Assembly: GCA_017449265.1 (NCBI GenBank)
Contig: JAFSJW010000077.1
Span: 1 to 64,000 of the forward strand
Source of the DNA: Treponema sp.
GTDB taxonomy: Bacteria > Spirochaetota > Spirochaetia > Treponematales > Treponemataceae
Length of the DNA: 64,000 bases
Direction: 5' to 3'
Positions 26,655-34,456 of this stretch are shown here, piece by piece. The notes below the pieces were generated by a model, which had not been told where the DNA came from, made no database searches, and saw only the letters and a program-made list of their open reading frames with translations. The translations under genes and the position numbers were made by a program. Positions within the stretch are counted from its first letter, which is position 1; each line of letters begins with the position of its first letter.

Positions 26655-26683
26655 AAAAAAAGACCGCCCACAAAGGACGGTCT
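26655..26683 (-). terminator. Rho-independent terminator of flaA
   Basis: On the minus strand AGACCGTCC pairs with GGGCGGTCT (9 bp, one G-U) around TTTGT and is followed by seven T residues. It lies 24 bp after the flaA stop and closes the long minus-strand run. Confidence 0.9.
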
Positions 26684-26706
26684 ATACATAAGGCTATCTT
26701 ATAGGT

Positions 26707-27819
26707 TTACTCAGCCTGTGTAGCGTAAGAACCAGCGTTCTGCTGATCATCAGCCTCAATTGACTTTGTGAACTCTTCCTCAGTAGCCATCTTAGCTCTC
26801 TCGATGTAGCGGTTAACCTGCTTGTTACCGAATCTAGACATCTGAAGCTTCTGGCGAGCAGCCTCTTTCTTTGTTACGATACCCCAGAGGTCTTCGTCAG
26901 CAATGTCGCGCTCTGTTGTGAGCTCTGCTTTGTCGTAGATGATTTTAACATCTTTGAAGTAACCGATGAAGTCATCACCAACATGAGCTGCATCACGAGT
27001 AATCTGGAATCCCTCGAACTTTACGAAAGGAAGTCCGCGTGGATAGATTGGATATACACGAATCTCGCGTGTGCGAACTTCTGTGATGTAATCTGGGTTG
27101 TTCCATGTCAATGTTTTCCATCCGTCAAATCCAAGGTAACCCATGAAATAGCGGCGGTGTCCACCGTCTGTGTCTCCAAGGAGAACATAAAGACCGTGCG
27201 GGTAGTTCATACCCATCGTTGTAACAGCGATAGATTTGATTGTTCCAACATTCTTTACAACACCGTAAGCTGGTGTATCATCAGAGTCAGCCTCGAAGAG
27301 TGTTCTTCCAGTTGCTTTCTCCTCATCTGTTGGAGCAGCACGGTTTCCCTGATCGTCAGCTGTTGAGAGTGGCTCGTAAGCTGGGATAATGAATGGTGGA
27401 ACGATTTTTGCATTTGAGTTTGCAGCGAGTGATGGGAATACAACGCGAACACCCATAACTTTCTGTCCAGCGAATGGAACTTTTGCACTCTCGCGAACTG
27501 GTGCTGCAACAACCTGTGAGTTAGCCAAGCTGTTTACATTTCTTGCAGAGCTGTTGAGCTCAACTTCCCATTCACCAAGGTAAAGAGAAGATTTCATAAG
27601 ATCTTTCTGCTCTTTGTCGAAAGATGCACCTGCAGCGACACTGTAGTCCATTACAGTTCTTTTGTTTGCCAATCTGTCATTGGCATCCTCGCCGTTCTGA
27701 GCTTTGATTGTGATATCTCCATCCAAAAGCGAGAAATCAATAAGTGTTGATTCTTTAGCGAATGCACTTGCTCCAAACAACATCATTGCTGCTGTTGATA
27801 AAACTAAAGTTTTCTTCAT
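26707..27819 (-). CDS. flaA: Flagellar filament outer layer (sheath) protein FlaA
   Basis: FlaA forms the sheath of spirochaete periplasmic flagella around the FlaB core. The precursor starts at ATG 27819 behind AGGAG and has a Sec signal peptide ending AFA before KES. The mature protein of about 350 residues contains FlaA-typical stretches such as MGVRVVFPSL, MNYPHGLYVLLGDTDG, RRYFMGYLGFDGWKTLTWNNPDYI, REIRVYPIYPRG and VKIIYDKAEL. It is last in the minus-strand run after the amidase and GerMN-like genes and has its own promoter. The strong terminator follows. Confidence 0.93.
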   Translation of the reverse strand: MKKTLVLSTAAMMLFGASAFAKESTLIDFSLLDGDITIKAQNGEDANDRLANKRTVMDYSVAAGASFDKEQKDLMKSSLYLGEWEVELNSSARNVNSLANSQVVAAPVRESAKVPFAGQKVMGVRVVFPSLAANSNAKIVPPFIIPAYEPLSTADDQGNRAAPTDEEKATGRTLFEADSDDTPAYGVVKNVGTIKSIAVTTMGMNYPHGLYVLLGDTDGGHRRYFMGYLGFDGWKTLTWNNPDYITEVRTREIRVYPIYPRGLPFVKFEGFQITRDAAHVGDDFIGYFKDVKIIYDKAELTTERDIADEDLWGIVTKKEAARQKLQMSRFGNKQVNRYIERAKMATEEEFTKSIEADDQQNAGSYATQAE

Positions 27820-27865
27820 TCGAAGCTCCTTTAAAATTCGATTGATGTAGCCTTGTATAAATAAC

Positions 27866-27894
27866 AGTATCATACAAGAAAATCATTTTGTCAA
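27866..27894 (-). promoter_or_regulatory. Sigma-70-type promoter of flaA
   Basis: On the minus strand TTGACA (27889-27894) is followed after exactly 17 bp by GATACT (27866-27871), about 47 bp before the flaA ATG. The -35 box overlaps the stop codon of the preceding gene. flaA can therefore be transcribed alone as well as by read-through, since no terminator is seen upstream. Confidence 0.65.
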
Positions 27895-28337
27895 CGATTT
27901 TCTACATAATTTCCGTCAATAAACAACTCTACATAATCTATATATTTAAAATTTTTCAAGATTGAGCTCTTGAAAAGTTTTATACCATTTTCAATATCTG
28001 CCGAGTCAGCAAGCTGCAAAGCCGCATCAGCTGAAAGCCCGACGAAAACAGTTTTATCCTGCACGAAGCAGAACTCACACACGGTACCAAGCGTGAAGAG
28101 AGAGAATCGCCCCCGTTTGCATGAGCCGAGCAAAAGCTCGTCCACATAACTTCTTACCGCCCCCTGAACAGCATCGGAAGGAAGATACCTCACTTCCCTG
28201 CACACTTTGTCAGAGCCAACGGAAGGAAAATAGAAAACACGCCTCGTTCCATGATTCTTTGGAATCAGGAAGAAGATGGCAAGAAGAACGAAAAGAACAG
28301 GCAAAATAAATACGATGTTTTTCCTAATAAAATTCAT
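27891..28337 (-). CDS. GerMN-like small membrane-anchored protein
   Basis: The N-terminal helix IVFILPVLFVLLAIFFLIP (about residues 9-27) anchors a domain of about 120 residues. Its pattern (AVRSYVDELLLG, KTVFVGLSADAAL, FKSSILKNFKYIDYVELFIDG) resembles the GerMN fold found in sporulation and cell-wall proteins. The start overlaps the amidase stop by 4 bp and has GGTGGAGA before it. The place between amiA and flaA corresponds to an uncharacterised gene in T. pallidum, as I recall. A role in wall passage or anchoring of the flagellum would fit but is inferred. Confidence 0.65.
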   Translation of the reverse strand: MNFIRKNIVFILPVLFVLLAIFFLIPKNHGTRRVFYFPSVGSDKVCREVRYLPSDAVQGAVRSYVDELLLGSCKRGRFSLFTLGTVCEFCFVQDKTVFVGLSADAALQLADSADIENGIKLFKSSILKNFKYIDYVELFIDGNYVENR

Positions 28338-29359
28338 TCTCCACCCATAAAGCCTCGTGAACGCTCAAAATGTGTCACAAAAGCTGTTATTCCATTATAT
28401 ATTCCTAAAGAAAGTTTTTGCAAGTAAAAATTATCAATTAAGTTCTTAGCTTCCCCCTCATTTGAAAGAAAACCAAGCTCAATAAGGACGCTGGGCATAT
28501 TCGCGTTTTTGACCACGAACCAGTCGTTTGCTTTTATTCCTCGCTGGGTCGAAAGATTTCCGACCTGCGCCTGAATTCCGTCCATAATAAATTTCGCTAT
28601 CAAAAGACTTTCAGATGTATATTCTTCTTCGGTAAGAGAATTTAAGATATTAAACAGATTTTTGTCAACATTTTTATCTTTTTCAATTACGGTTCTCCTG
28701 TAATCTGGCGAAAGATACCATGTTTCGTACCCGGTGGCCTTTTTGTCAAGGCTTGAATTTACATGAATTGAGACATAGATTATCGCCTCATGCTCGCCGA
28801 GTTTAACAGCGTTGGCAATGTCAGTCCGTTCCTCAAGTGAGAGAAATACATCCTCGGAGCGAGTCATAATGATTTTTTTGTCCGGATAAGCCTTTTTCAG
28901 CCTTGTGCAAAGAAGGTTCGCAGTCTTCAGGCATATATCTTTTTCCTGCACGTTCACTTTCTTTCCGTTAATCTTGTACTTTGCGGACGCGCCGGGGTCT
29001 TTTCCTCCGTGGCCGGGATCAATTATTATCGCACCGACCCTGTACCCGTTTTCCTTTGACTTGGAGCTGAAAAAGGCAAAAGTGTCCTCAACGAATTTCT
29101 TTGAGACCATAAGGTTTCCGCCGACAATTTCAGGCGCGTCAGTGAACAGGATTTCTTTGTAATCTTTCAGAACGAACGGGTCTCCTGCGTGGAACACAAT
29201 CTGATGACCGTTTTTCTCAAGAATACCAGATGCTCCGAGCGAATCCCAGTAAAATGACACGCCCTGCTTCTCTGCCTCAGAGACAAGGCTTATGTCAGTC
29301 TGCGCGAAAAGTGAGAACGAAAACAGAAATAATGCAAAAAACTGAATGATTCTCTTCAT
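28334..29359 (-). CDS. amiA: N-acetylmuramoyl-L-alanine amidase (Amidase_3)
   Basis: This is a periplasmic zinc amidase that cleaves the stem peptide from MurNAc. The signal peptide is MKRIIQFFALFLFSFSLFAQ. The catalytic domain starts at GAIIIDPGHGGKDPGA, with further zinc and catalytic residues in TRSEDVFLSLEERTDIAN, YVSIHVNSS and SVLIELGFLSNEGEA. An AMIN-like short domain precedes it. The start codon directly follows the stop of the ATP-grasp gene. It sits with the GerMN-like and flaA genes, in keeping with wall remodelling for periplasmic flagella. Confidence 0.9.
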   Translation of the reverse strand: MKRIIQFFALFLFSFSLFAQTDISLVSEAEKQGVSFYWDSLGASGILEKNGHQIVFHAGDPFVLKDYKEILFTDAPEIVGGNLMVSKKFVEDTFAFFSSKSKENGYRVGAIIIDPGHGGKDPGASAKYKINGKKVNVQEKDICLKTANLLCTRLKKAYPDKKIIMTRSEDVFLSLEERTDIANAVKLGEHEAIIYVSIHVNSSLDKKATGYETWYLSPDYRRTVIEKDKNVDKNLFNILNSLTEEEYTSESLLIAKFIMDGIQAQVGNLSTQRGIKANDWFVVKNANMPSVLIELGFLSNEGEAKNLIDNFYLQKLSLGIYNGITAFVTHFERSRGFMGGE

Positions 29360-30985
29360 CTAATTGCTGTCAACCAAATATAAGATTCCCTGTATACCGC
29401 CACGAAGCACATTGTGCCAGAATTTTTTTCCATCCAGCTCTTTATGTGTCGGACAAATCTTGTCGAATTTTTCAAGTGTTTTCCGAAGAGTACAATGATT
29501 CCAGTCCTCGATTGAGTCCACGAACGGCTCAAGCGTCTCCGGTATGCACGAGAGCACGCTTTTGTCCGCCGGAATCACAGTGTTCTCGCCGATTGAGATT
29601 TCGTTCTGACTTGACGACAGTACGAACGCTGACGGCGGGAATCCGCTTTCATCAACATCAATCTCGCCGCGCAAAAATTTATCCGTGTCAGGATTGTTCG
29701 GCTCAAGCCGGAGCGTTATTGAAGAAACCGCCTCGTGCGCCGACCTGTACGCTTTCTCGCTGCTAATAGCAACCGAGATGATATTACCGCATTTTTCCAC
29801 ATTGTTCCGCGGAAAATCAACTTTGTCGCCTACTTTTACGCGCGGAAGTACATCTTTCACGCCGTAAATCTCGCGCACCTCATCAAGCCCGTAGACGGCG
29901 GCGACTTTTCCAGGAATTGAAAGCCATGCCCGCTCCGCGCTCACAAGATTGCTCTTAATCTCATAAAGCTCAAAGGGCTGCTCTTGGCCCCTAACGCTCT
30001 CATGCGGCTGCCACGGAACTGACTTTCTGTTGGCAAGGATAAAATCAGGCTCTTTCCCAACGGCGATTTTCATTGCCTCTTCGGTAAGATTCATTCCGCT
30101 TGAATACGGAAATGTCCACCCGCTCATGTAGCCGCCTGAAAGACGAGCCGCAATCTCTCCAATCATCGGTCCGTTCTTTGTGTATTTGATGTCTGCTTTC
30201 GCAACGCCGCAAGTAAGACCAAGAGCCTTTATTCCGAGCGCGAAAGTAGCTATGAGCTGATTTTTCACCACGCTGTCGGCAAGGGACGGAAGAGAATGTC
30301 CCATCTCGATAAAGTACGGAGGATAGAAAATATGCCTGTCCGCAAAACCTGTTATTGTGAGAGTCCCCTTGTACACAATAGAATCAATCGAAAACTCCCT
30401 GCCTTCCATGTAGTCTTCAAAAATAGCGCGGGCAGTGCGCGAATTCCTGACGGAAGCGCTCACCGCAGGAAGAAGCTCCTCTTTTGAGCGGACGAGCCTG
30501 CAGCCGCGCCCGCCCATATTGTCGCAAGGTTTAACCACTTTGGGAAACTCAACTTCGCCTTTTCCTGCTTTTTCGCACAGCTGCTCGACATGGGATTTTT
30601 CTATTTCCTGGAACGCGGGGCTTGGAACGCCAGCACGGGAAAAACAGCCCCTCATGCGAACTTTGTCGCTCGCATTCAGGCACGCCTCGTAATCGTGGCA
30701 CGGAAAGCCGAAATGATTTGCTACATAAGCCACATTCGCGGAAAAATCAGTTCCAGCCGTGAACACGCCTGAAAGCCCGTTCTCCTCGTCCTTGCTCAGA
30801 TTTTCGGCAAGTGCGAGCAGCGCGTCCTTGTCTTTCAAATCAATCGGATAAAACGCATCAGCCAGAGGAACTGAAACTGCATTCGGATTTGCATCAACGA
30901 CAACTGATTCAAATCCCAGATGTTTTGCCGCAAGAATCGCGGGTTTCTGCATAAGCCCCGCGCCTAAAATCATTATCTTTTTCAT
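29360..30985 (-). CDS. ATP-grasp carboxylate-amine ligase-like protein
   Basis: An N-terminal Rossmann-type pre-ATP-grasp domain (MILGAGLMQKPAI) is followed by an ATP-grasp core: FPKVVKPCDNMGGRGCRLVRS near residue 152, AIFEDYMEGREFSIDSIV near 187, and MIGEIAARLSGGYMSGW near 270. A C-terminal region of 200 residues is unassigned. Such enzymes join a carboxylate to an amine through an acyl phosphate. I choose ATG 30985 because AGGTG is well placed; a GTG lies 9 bases upstream. The neighbours are nucleotide-sugar and glycosyltransferase-type genes, so it may modify a sugar or attach an amino acid to it. Confidence 0.75.
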   Translation of the reverse strand: MKKIMILGAGLMQKPAILAAKHLGFESVVVDANPNAVSVPLADAFYPIDLKDKDALLALAENLSKDEENGLSGVFTAGTDFSANVAYVANHFGFPCHDYEACLNASDKVRMRGCFSRAGVPSPAFQEIEKSHVEQLCEKAGKGEVEFPKVVKPCDNMGGRGCRLVRSKEELLPAVSASVRNSRTARAIFEDYMEGREFSIDSIVYKGTLTITGFADRHIFYPPYFIEMGHSLPSLADSVVKNQLIATFALGIKALGLTCGVAKADIKYTKNGPMIGEIAARLSGGYMSGWTFPYSSGMNLTEEAMKIAVGKEPDFILANRKSVPWQPHESVRGQEQPFELYEIKSNLVSAERAWLSIPGKVAAVYGLDEVREIYGVKDVLPRVKVGDKVDFPRNNVEKCGNIISVAISSEKAYRSAHEAVSSITLRLEPNNPDTDKFLRGEIDVDESGFPPSAFVLSSSQNEISIGENTVIPADKSVLSCIPETLEPFVDSIEDWNHCTLRKTLEKFDKICPTHKELDGKKFWHNVLRGGIQGILYLVDSN

Positions 30986-30994
30986 ACACTGCAC

Positions 30995-33502
30995 CTAAAT
31001 CTCTTTTTCTTTTACGCAATAAACTTCAAAAGTGTCGCCGAGAGAGAAAAACCTGCTTGCGGCAGAATACACTTTGAACATAACGCCAGACTTTTTTCCG
31101 TTCATTTTCGGAAATCGCTCCGGGTGATGGCCGGTCGATACGATTTTCTGCACCTTAAAACCATACCGCTTCAAGATGTTCGCACAAGTCGAAGGCTCCC
31201 AAATCGTGTAGTGGTCAGCCGGCGAGTTCTGGAAAAAGCTTTGTGTGTTGAACCGCCCCGAAACTCCTTGCGCGGAAGGTGTTGAAAATGCGAATATTCC
31301 GCCTTTCCTGAGTATTTTCGACACGCCTTTCAGAACAGCGTCAAGATTTTGGAAATGTTCTATGACATACCACATCGTGACGGCATCGAAAGCCTTCACG
31401 CCGAAAGCAGCATCAGGATTGAACGCAGGGAATTTTGAAACGACGGCTGGATAATGAAGCGTGTTCTGAACATAGTCCACGGCCTCTTTTGACGCATCCG
31501 TCCCGAACACCTGCCAGCCGGAATCGTTCGCGGCATCGATGTAAGGACCGAAAGCGCATCCGATGTCAAGCACGGACGGAGTCACATTCCTGTTGTTTTT
31601 TCTATAGATTGAGTCAACGATTGATGTTCTTCTCACGCACTGGGACTTTATCTGAACGAAGTCATCAAGATAAGTCTTTCCGTACTGCTTTTTGTAGTCG
31701 GCAAAGAAATAATCCTCATTGTACTTGGTGTCCTCGCTGTCAAGCGTCCATGACATATAAATCATACCGCAGTTACCGCACCGCCTGAATGTGTGGAGCG
31801 GAGTCCGAGCCTCAACGAAGTCCGTGAAAGTTTCGTGATGCTCCTGGCATACAGGGCAGCTGAACCGTCTTCCTTTTGAAAGGACACTCACGAATTCGCC
31901 AAGATTTTTCTTTCCTGCCCCCTCTTTCGTAAAAGGAGAGTCAGGATAAAGCTCCTGTGTTTTTTTGAGCGCGTCCAAAAGCTCTCCATCGTTGATTTCA
32001 TCTTTTTCAAGACACTTGAAATTATATTTCTGAGCAAGTTTTACATGAAGGTTCGTCGTGCCGAGCAAAAGAACGCCACAACCAGCAGCGACTGCCTCGA
32101 ACGCAGTAAAACCGTAATGCGAGATGACCACATCAAAATCCGCGAGCTTTTCGCGCAGATTGTGGACTGGCTCGATGAATTTTACTTTAGATCGAATTTT
32201 TTCAGGAAGTCTTTTTTTCGCCTCATCCACATTCTGGACAATAGCAGTCACCTTAAGTTCGGAATTTTTTCTGAACGCCTTGGAAAGCGCGATACATGTT
32301 GGAACAACAAGGTCAGAAGGGTCTTCCCCACCCACAGTCACAAGAATGGACTTTATCTCCTTGAACTCGGTCGGCCGCGGAACAAGTCTCTTGTTGTCAG
32401 GAAGAGTGACGAAAGTAGGGTCAGTCACATTCGCAGACCTGGAAATTCCGTAGGACGGAATTATGTCAATAAGGAAATCGCACAAATCGGAGTTAAGAGA
32501 CCCTTCGTCAATCGCACAGACAGGCGCGGCTTCAGAAAGCTTAAGTGCCATGTCGCGGTCAAGGGCGAACGCATCGGTAAGAATCATAGCGTAATCGCCT
32601 TTTTTTGGAAGCTCCCTGATTATCTGCCAGCTCTCAAGCCCTGAGTTCTTTGCGTCAGTGACAAGCTCGGAAAGCTCCTCAAGCCCCGAACCTTCAGGAA
32701 TATACACATCAGCACCGATTGAAAAAGCCACGGAAAGGCATCTTCTCAAGTGACCGGTTCCCTTTCCTTTTCTGACACAGGGCACCGTAAGGACAGGACG
32801 AAGCACGCTCGAATCGCTGAATGCGCCAAGAATCTGCTCGCTCGTGTAAGGCTCTGAGACAGGTTCTTTCGCGATGCCAGAAACTTTCCTTACGATTGCC
32901 AGGGCGCGGCGGTAATCCGCAGGAGTGTCTATCGTAGTGCGAAGCTCAGGATGATTCCATTTCTCAGGGGCAGGAACCATAACGCTCCTGAACGACTCCG
33001 GATGATTGTACAGGCTCGGCCCCACATGCTCATGGTCATAAGCTGAATCAGTAAGAGTCCTTGCTTTCAAAAGCGAAGCCGCATCGAACATCTCAATCCC
33101 GCTTCCGTGCGGAAGGCCCGTGAATGTTATGTAATCGCACTTTGAAGTTTCGCGCCGCCTTTTGTACAGCTCGCAAAGCTCAATTCCCGCCTCGTAGAAC
33201 AAGAACGGATTGTCGGCGGTAGCCCGGATAACGGTGTCCGCTCCTGTTTCTTCTATAAGAAGGCAGTAACGCTCAAAAACATCCTCAAGAGGACCTTTGA
33301 ACACAGAAAAACCGTTTCTCTCGCAGAACGGAATGAGAGCCTGATAAGAGCTTTCATCAGTTGCAACATAATATGCGTCAGCAGGAATTTTTCTCATCGC
33401 GCACAAAGTCCAGTCAAGGACAGTTTTTCCGCCGAGCGGAAGAAGAGCCTTGCCCGGAAGACGGCTTGAAGATAATCTGCATTGAACGGCAAGAATCGTC
33501 AT
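30995..33502 (-). CDS. SpsF cytidylyltransferase - PseG-like hydrolase - SAM methyltransferase triple fusion
   Basis: Residues 1-225 are a SpsF/NeuA-type cytidylyltransferase (ILAVQCRLSSSRLPGKALLPL). Residues 230-530 resemble PseG, the nucleotide-sugar hydrolase of pseudaminic acid synthesis (RKGKGTGHLRRCLSVA, ILVTVGGEDPSDL, ISHYGFTAFEAVAAG). Residues 540-835 have a Cys4 zinc-ribbon-like start (CPVCQ and CGNCG) and a class I SAM methyltransferase (VLDIGCAFGPYIDAA, FDAVTMWYVIEHFQNL). The three activities could make and cap an activated nonulosonic-type sugar. GGAGG precedes the start. It lies 3 bp from the GT-like gene and 9 bp from the ATP-grasp gene. The substrate is unknown. Confidence 0.85.
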   Translation of the reverse strand: MTILAVQCRLSSSRLPGKALLPLGGKTVLDWTLCAMRKIPADAYYVATDESSYQALIPFCERNGFSVFKGPLEDVFERYCLLIEETGADTVIRATADNPFLFYEAGIELCELYKRRRETSKCDYITFTGLPHGSGIEMFDAASLLKARTLTDSAYDHEHVGPSLYNHPESFRSVMVPAPEKWNHPELRTTIDTPADYRRALAIVRKVSGIAKEPVSEPYTSEQILGAFSDSSVLRPVLTVPCVRKGKGTGHLRRCLSVAFSIGADVYIPEGSGLEELSELVTDAKNSGLESWQIIRELPKKGDYAMILTDAFALDRDMALKLSEAAPVCAIDEGSLNSDLCDFLIDIIPSYGISRSANVTDPTFVTLPDNKRLVPRPTEFKEIKSILVTVGGEDPSDLVVPTCIALSKAFRKNSELKVTAIVQNVDEAKKRLPEKIRSKVKFIEPVHNLREKLADFDVVISHYGFTAFEAVAAGCGVLLLGTTNLHVKLAQKYNFKCLEKDEINDGELLDALKKTQELYPDSPFTKEGAGKKNLGEFVSVLSKGRRFSCPVCQEHHETFTDFVEARTPLHTFRRCGNCGMIYMSWTLDSEDTKYNEDYFFADYKKQYGKTYLDDFVQIKSQCVRRTSIVDSIYRKNNRNVTPSVLDIGCAFGPYIDAANDSGWQVFGTDASKEAVDYVQNTLHYPAVVSKFPAFNPDAAFGVKAFDAVTMWYVIEHFQNLDAVLKGVSKILRKGGIFAFSTPSAQGVSGRFNTQSFFQNSPADHYTIWEPSTCANILKRYGFKVQKIVSTGHHPERFPKMNGKKSGVMFKVYSAASRFFSLGDTFEVYCVKEKEI

Positions 33503-33505
33503 TAT

Positions 33506-34456
33506 TTACCTCCAGTTCTCAACAAGATTAAAGGCATCTCGTTTGAACCGATACTTATTTTTTTCAGTCCAGAGCCTCGCTTCCTTGAACTGGTTTACGG
33601 ACTCAAAGAACCCGCATGCAGAACGAAGCGAGAAAACGAAGAACGATGACACAGGAATAAACGCATGATCCGTATCGAACCTCGGAAGCAGATTCTTAAG
33701 GTAGAACCTGTTTGAAGCCTGGCAGGGACTTGGGTCTATATCCGGAATTCTGGTCTCGTAGACAAGGCTGAACGCCGTTGAAAGAACAGACCGCTCGCCC
33801 CAGAGCCATGCCCTGAGAGCCAAGTCAAGGTTCTGCCAGTACGGAGACGAAATCGTATAGTCAAACCCGCCAAGGTCAATGAATTTTGTCCTTTCGTACA
33901 ATCCCATATAATCGAAAGGATACAAATTCGCCTCTCCGTCAGAAACTACAGCAGTTTCCTCGATTTTCAGCTGAGACCTCTCAACGGAAGGCGAGAACAC
34001 AATCGGGAAAGAACTCTCTTTCGGACCAAGAAGACGGGGAGTTACGCAGAACGGCTTTTCCTCAGTTATCTTCTGGAACAAAGTCGGTGTCATAAGGTTG
34101 GTCGTGAATTTGAGCGAGTCGCGCAAGACGATAAAATACTCAGAGTCCGACTCCGCAACCCCGATGTTTATCAAGTCACCGTCCGTGCAGCGTTCCAGAG
34201 GAAAGACGAATTTCACGAACGGAAAGCGGCGTGAAAAATCCTCAAGATTATAGTTCTGAGCCGCGACTTCGATTGAGATAATCTCCCTGAACCCGCACTT
34301 TACGAGAGAATCGATTATGTTCGCGCGGAAATCGCTCCAGCTTGCGTTAAGGACAATCGCAGCAACATTCATTTTTGCATTGGGAGCTTTTTCCTTCCCG
34401 CCCAGAATAGTTCTGTTTATCTGCCGCTCGTTAAAATATAAAGGTATAGTATTCAT
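33506..34456 (-). CDS. Glycosyltransferase-like protein
   Basis: The N-terminal part has a GT-A-like rhythm (VAAIVLNASWSDFRANIIDSLVKCGFREIISIEV, then LINIGVAESDSEYFIVLRDSL), and YSFDYTISSPYWQNLDLALRAWLWG-type segments follow, as in family 2 enzymes. The usual DxD is replaced by LRDSL, so the call is tentative. I start at ATG 34456, preceded by AAGG; it lies within the last 26 bases of the spiro-SPASM gene, implying coupling. The longer frame to 34504 lies fully inside that gene. It is part of the putative glycan locus. Confidence 0.55.
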   Translation of the reverse strand: MNTIPLYFNERQINRTILGGKEKAPNAKMNVAAIVLNASWSDFRANIIDSLVKCGFREIISIEVAAQNYNLEDFSRRFPFVKFVFPLERCTDGDLINIGVAESDSEYFIVLRDSLKFTTNLMTPTLFQKITEEKPFCVTPRLLGPKESSFPIVFSPSVERSQLKIEETAVVSDGEANLYPFDYMGLYERTKFIDLGGFDYTISSPYWQNLDLALRAWLWGERSVLSTAFSLVYETRIPDIDPSPCQASNRFYLKNLLPRFDTDHAFIPVSSFFVFSLRSACGFFESVNQFKEARLWTEKNKYRFKRDAFNLVENWR

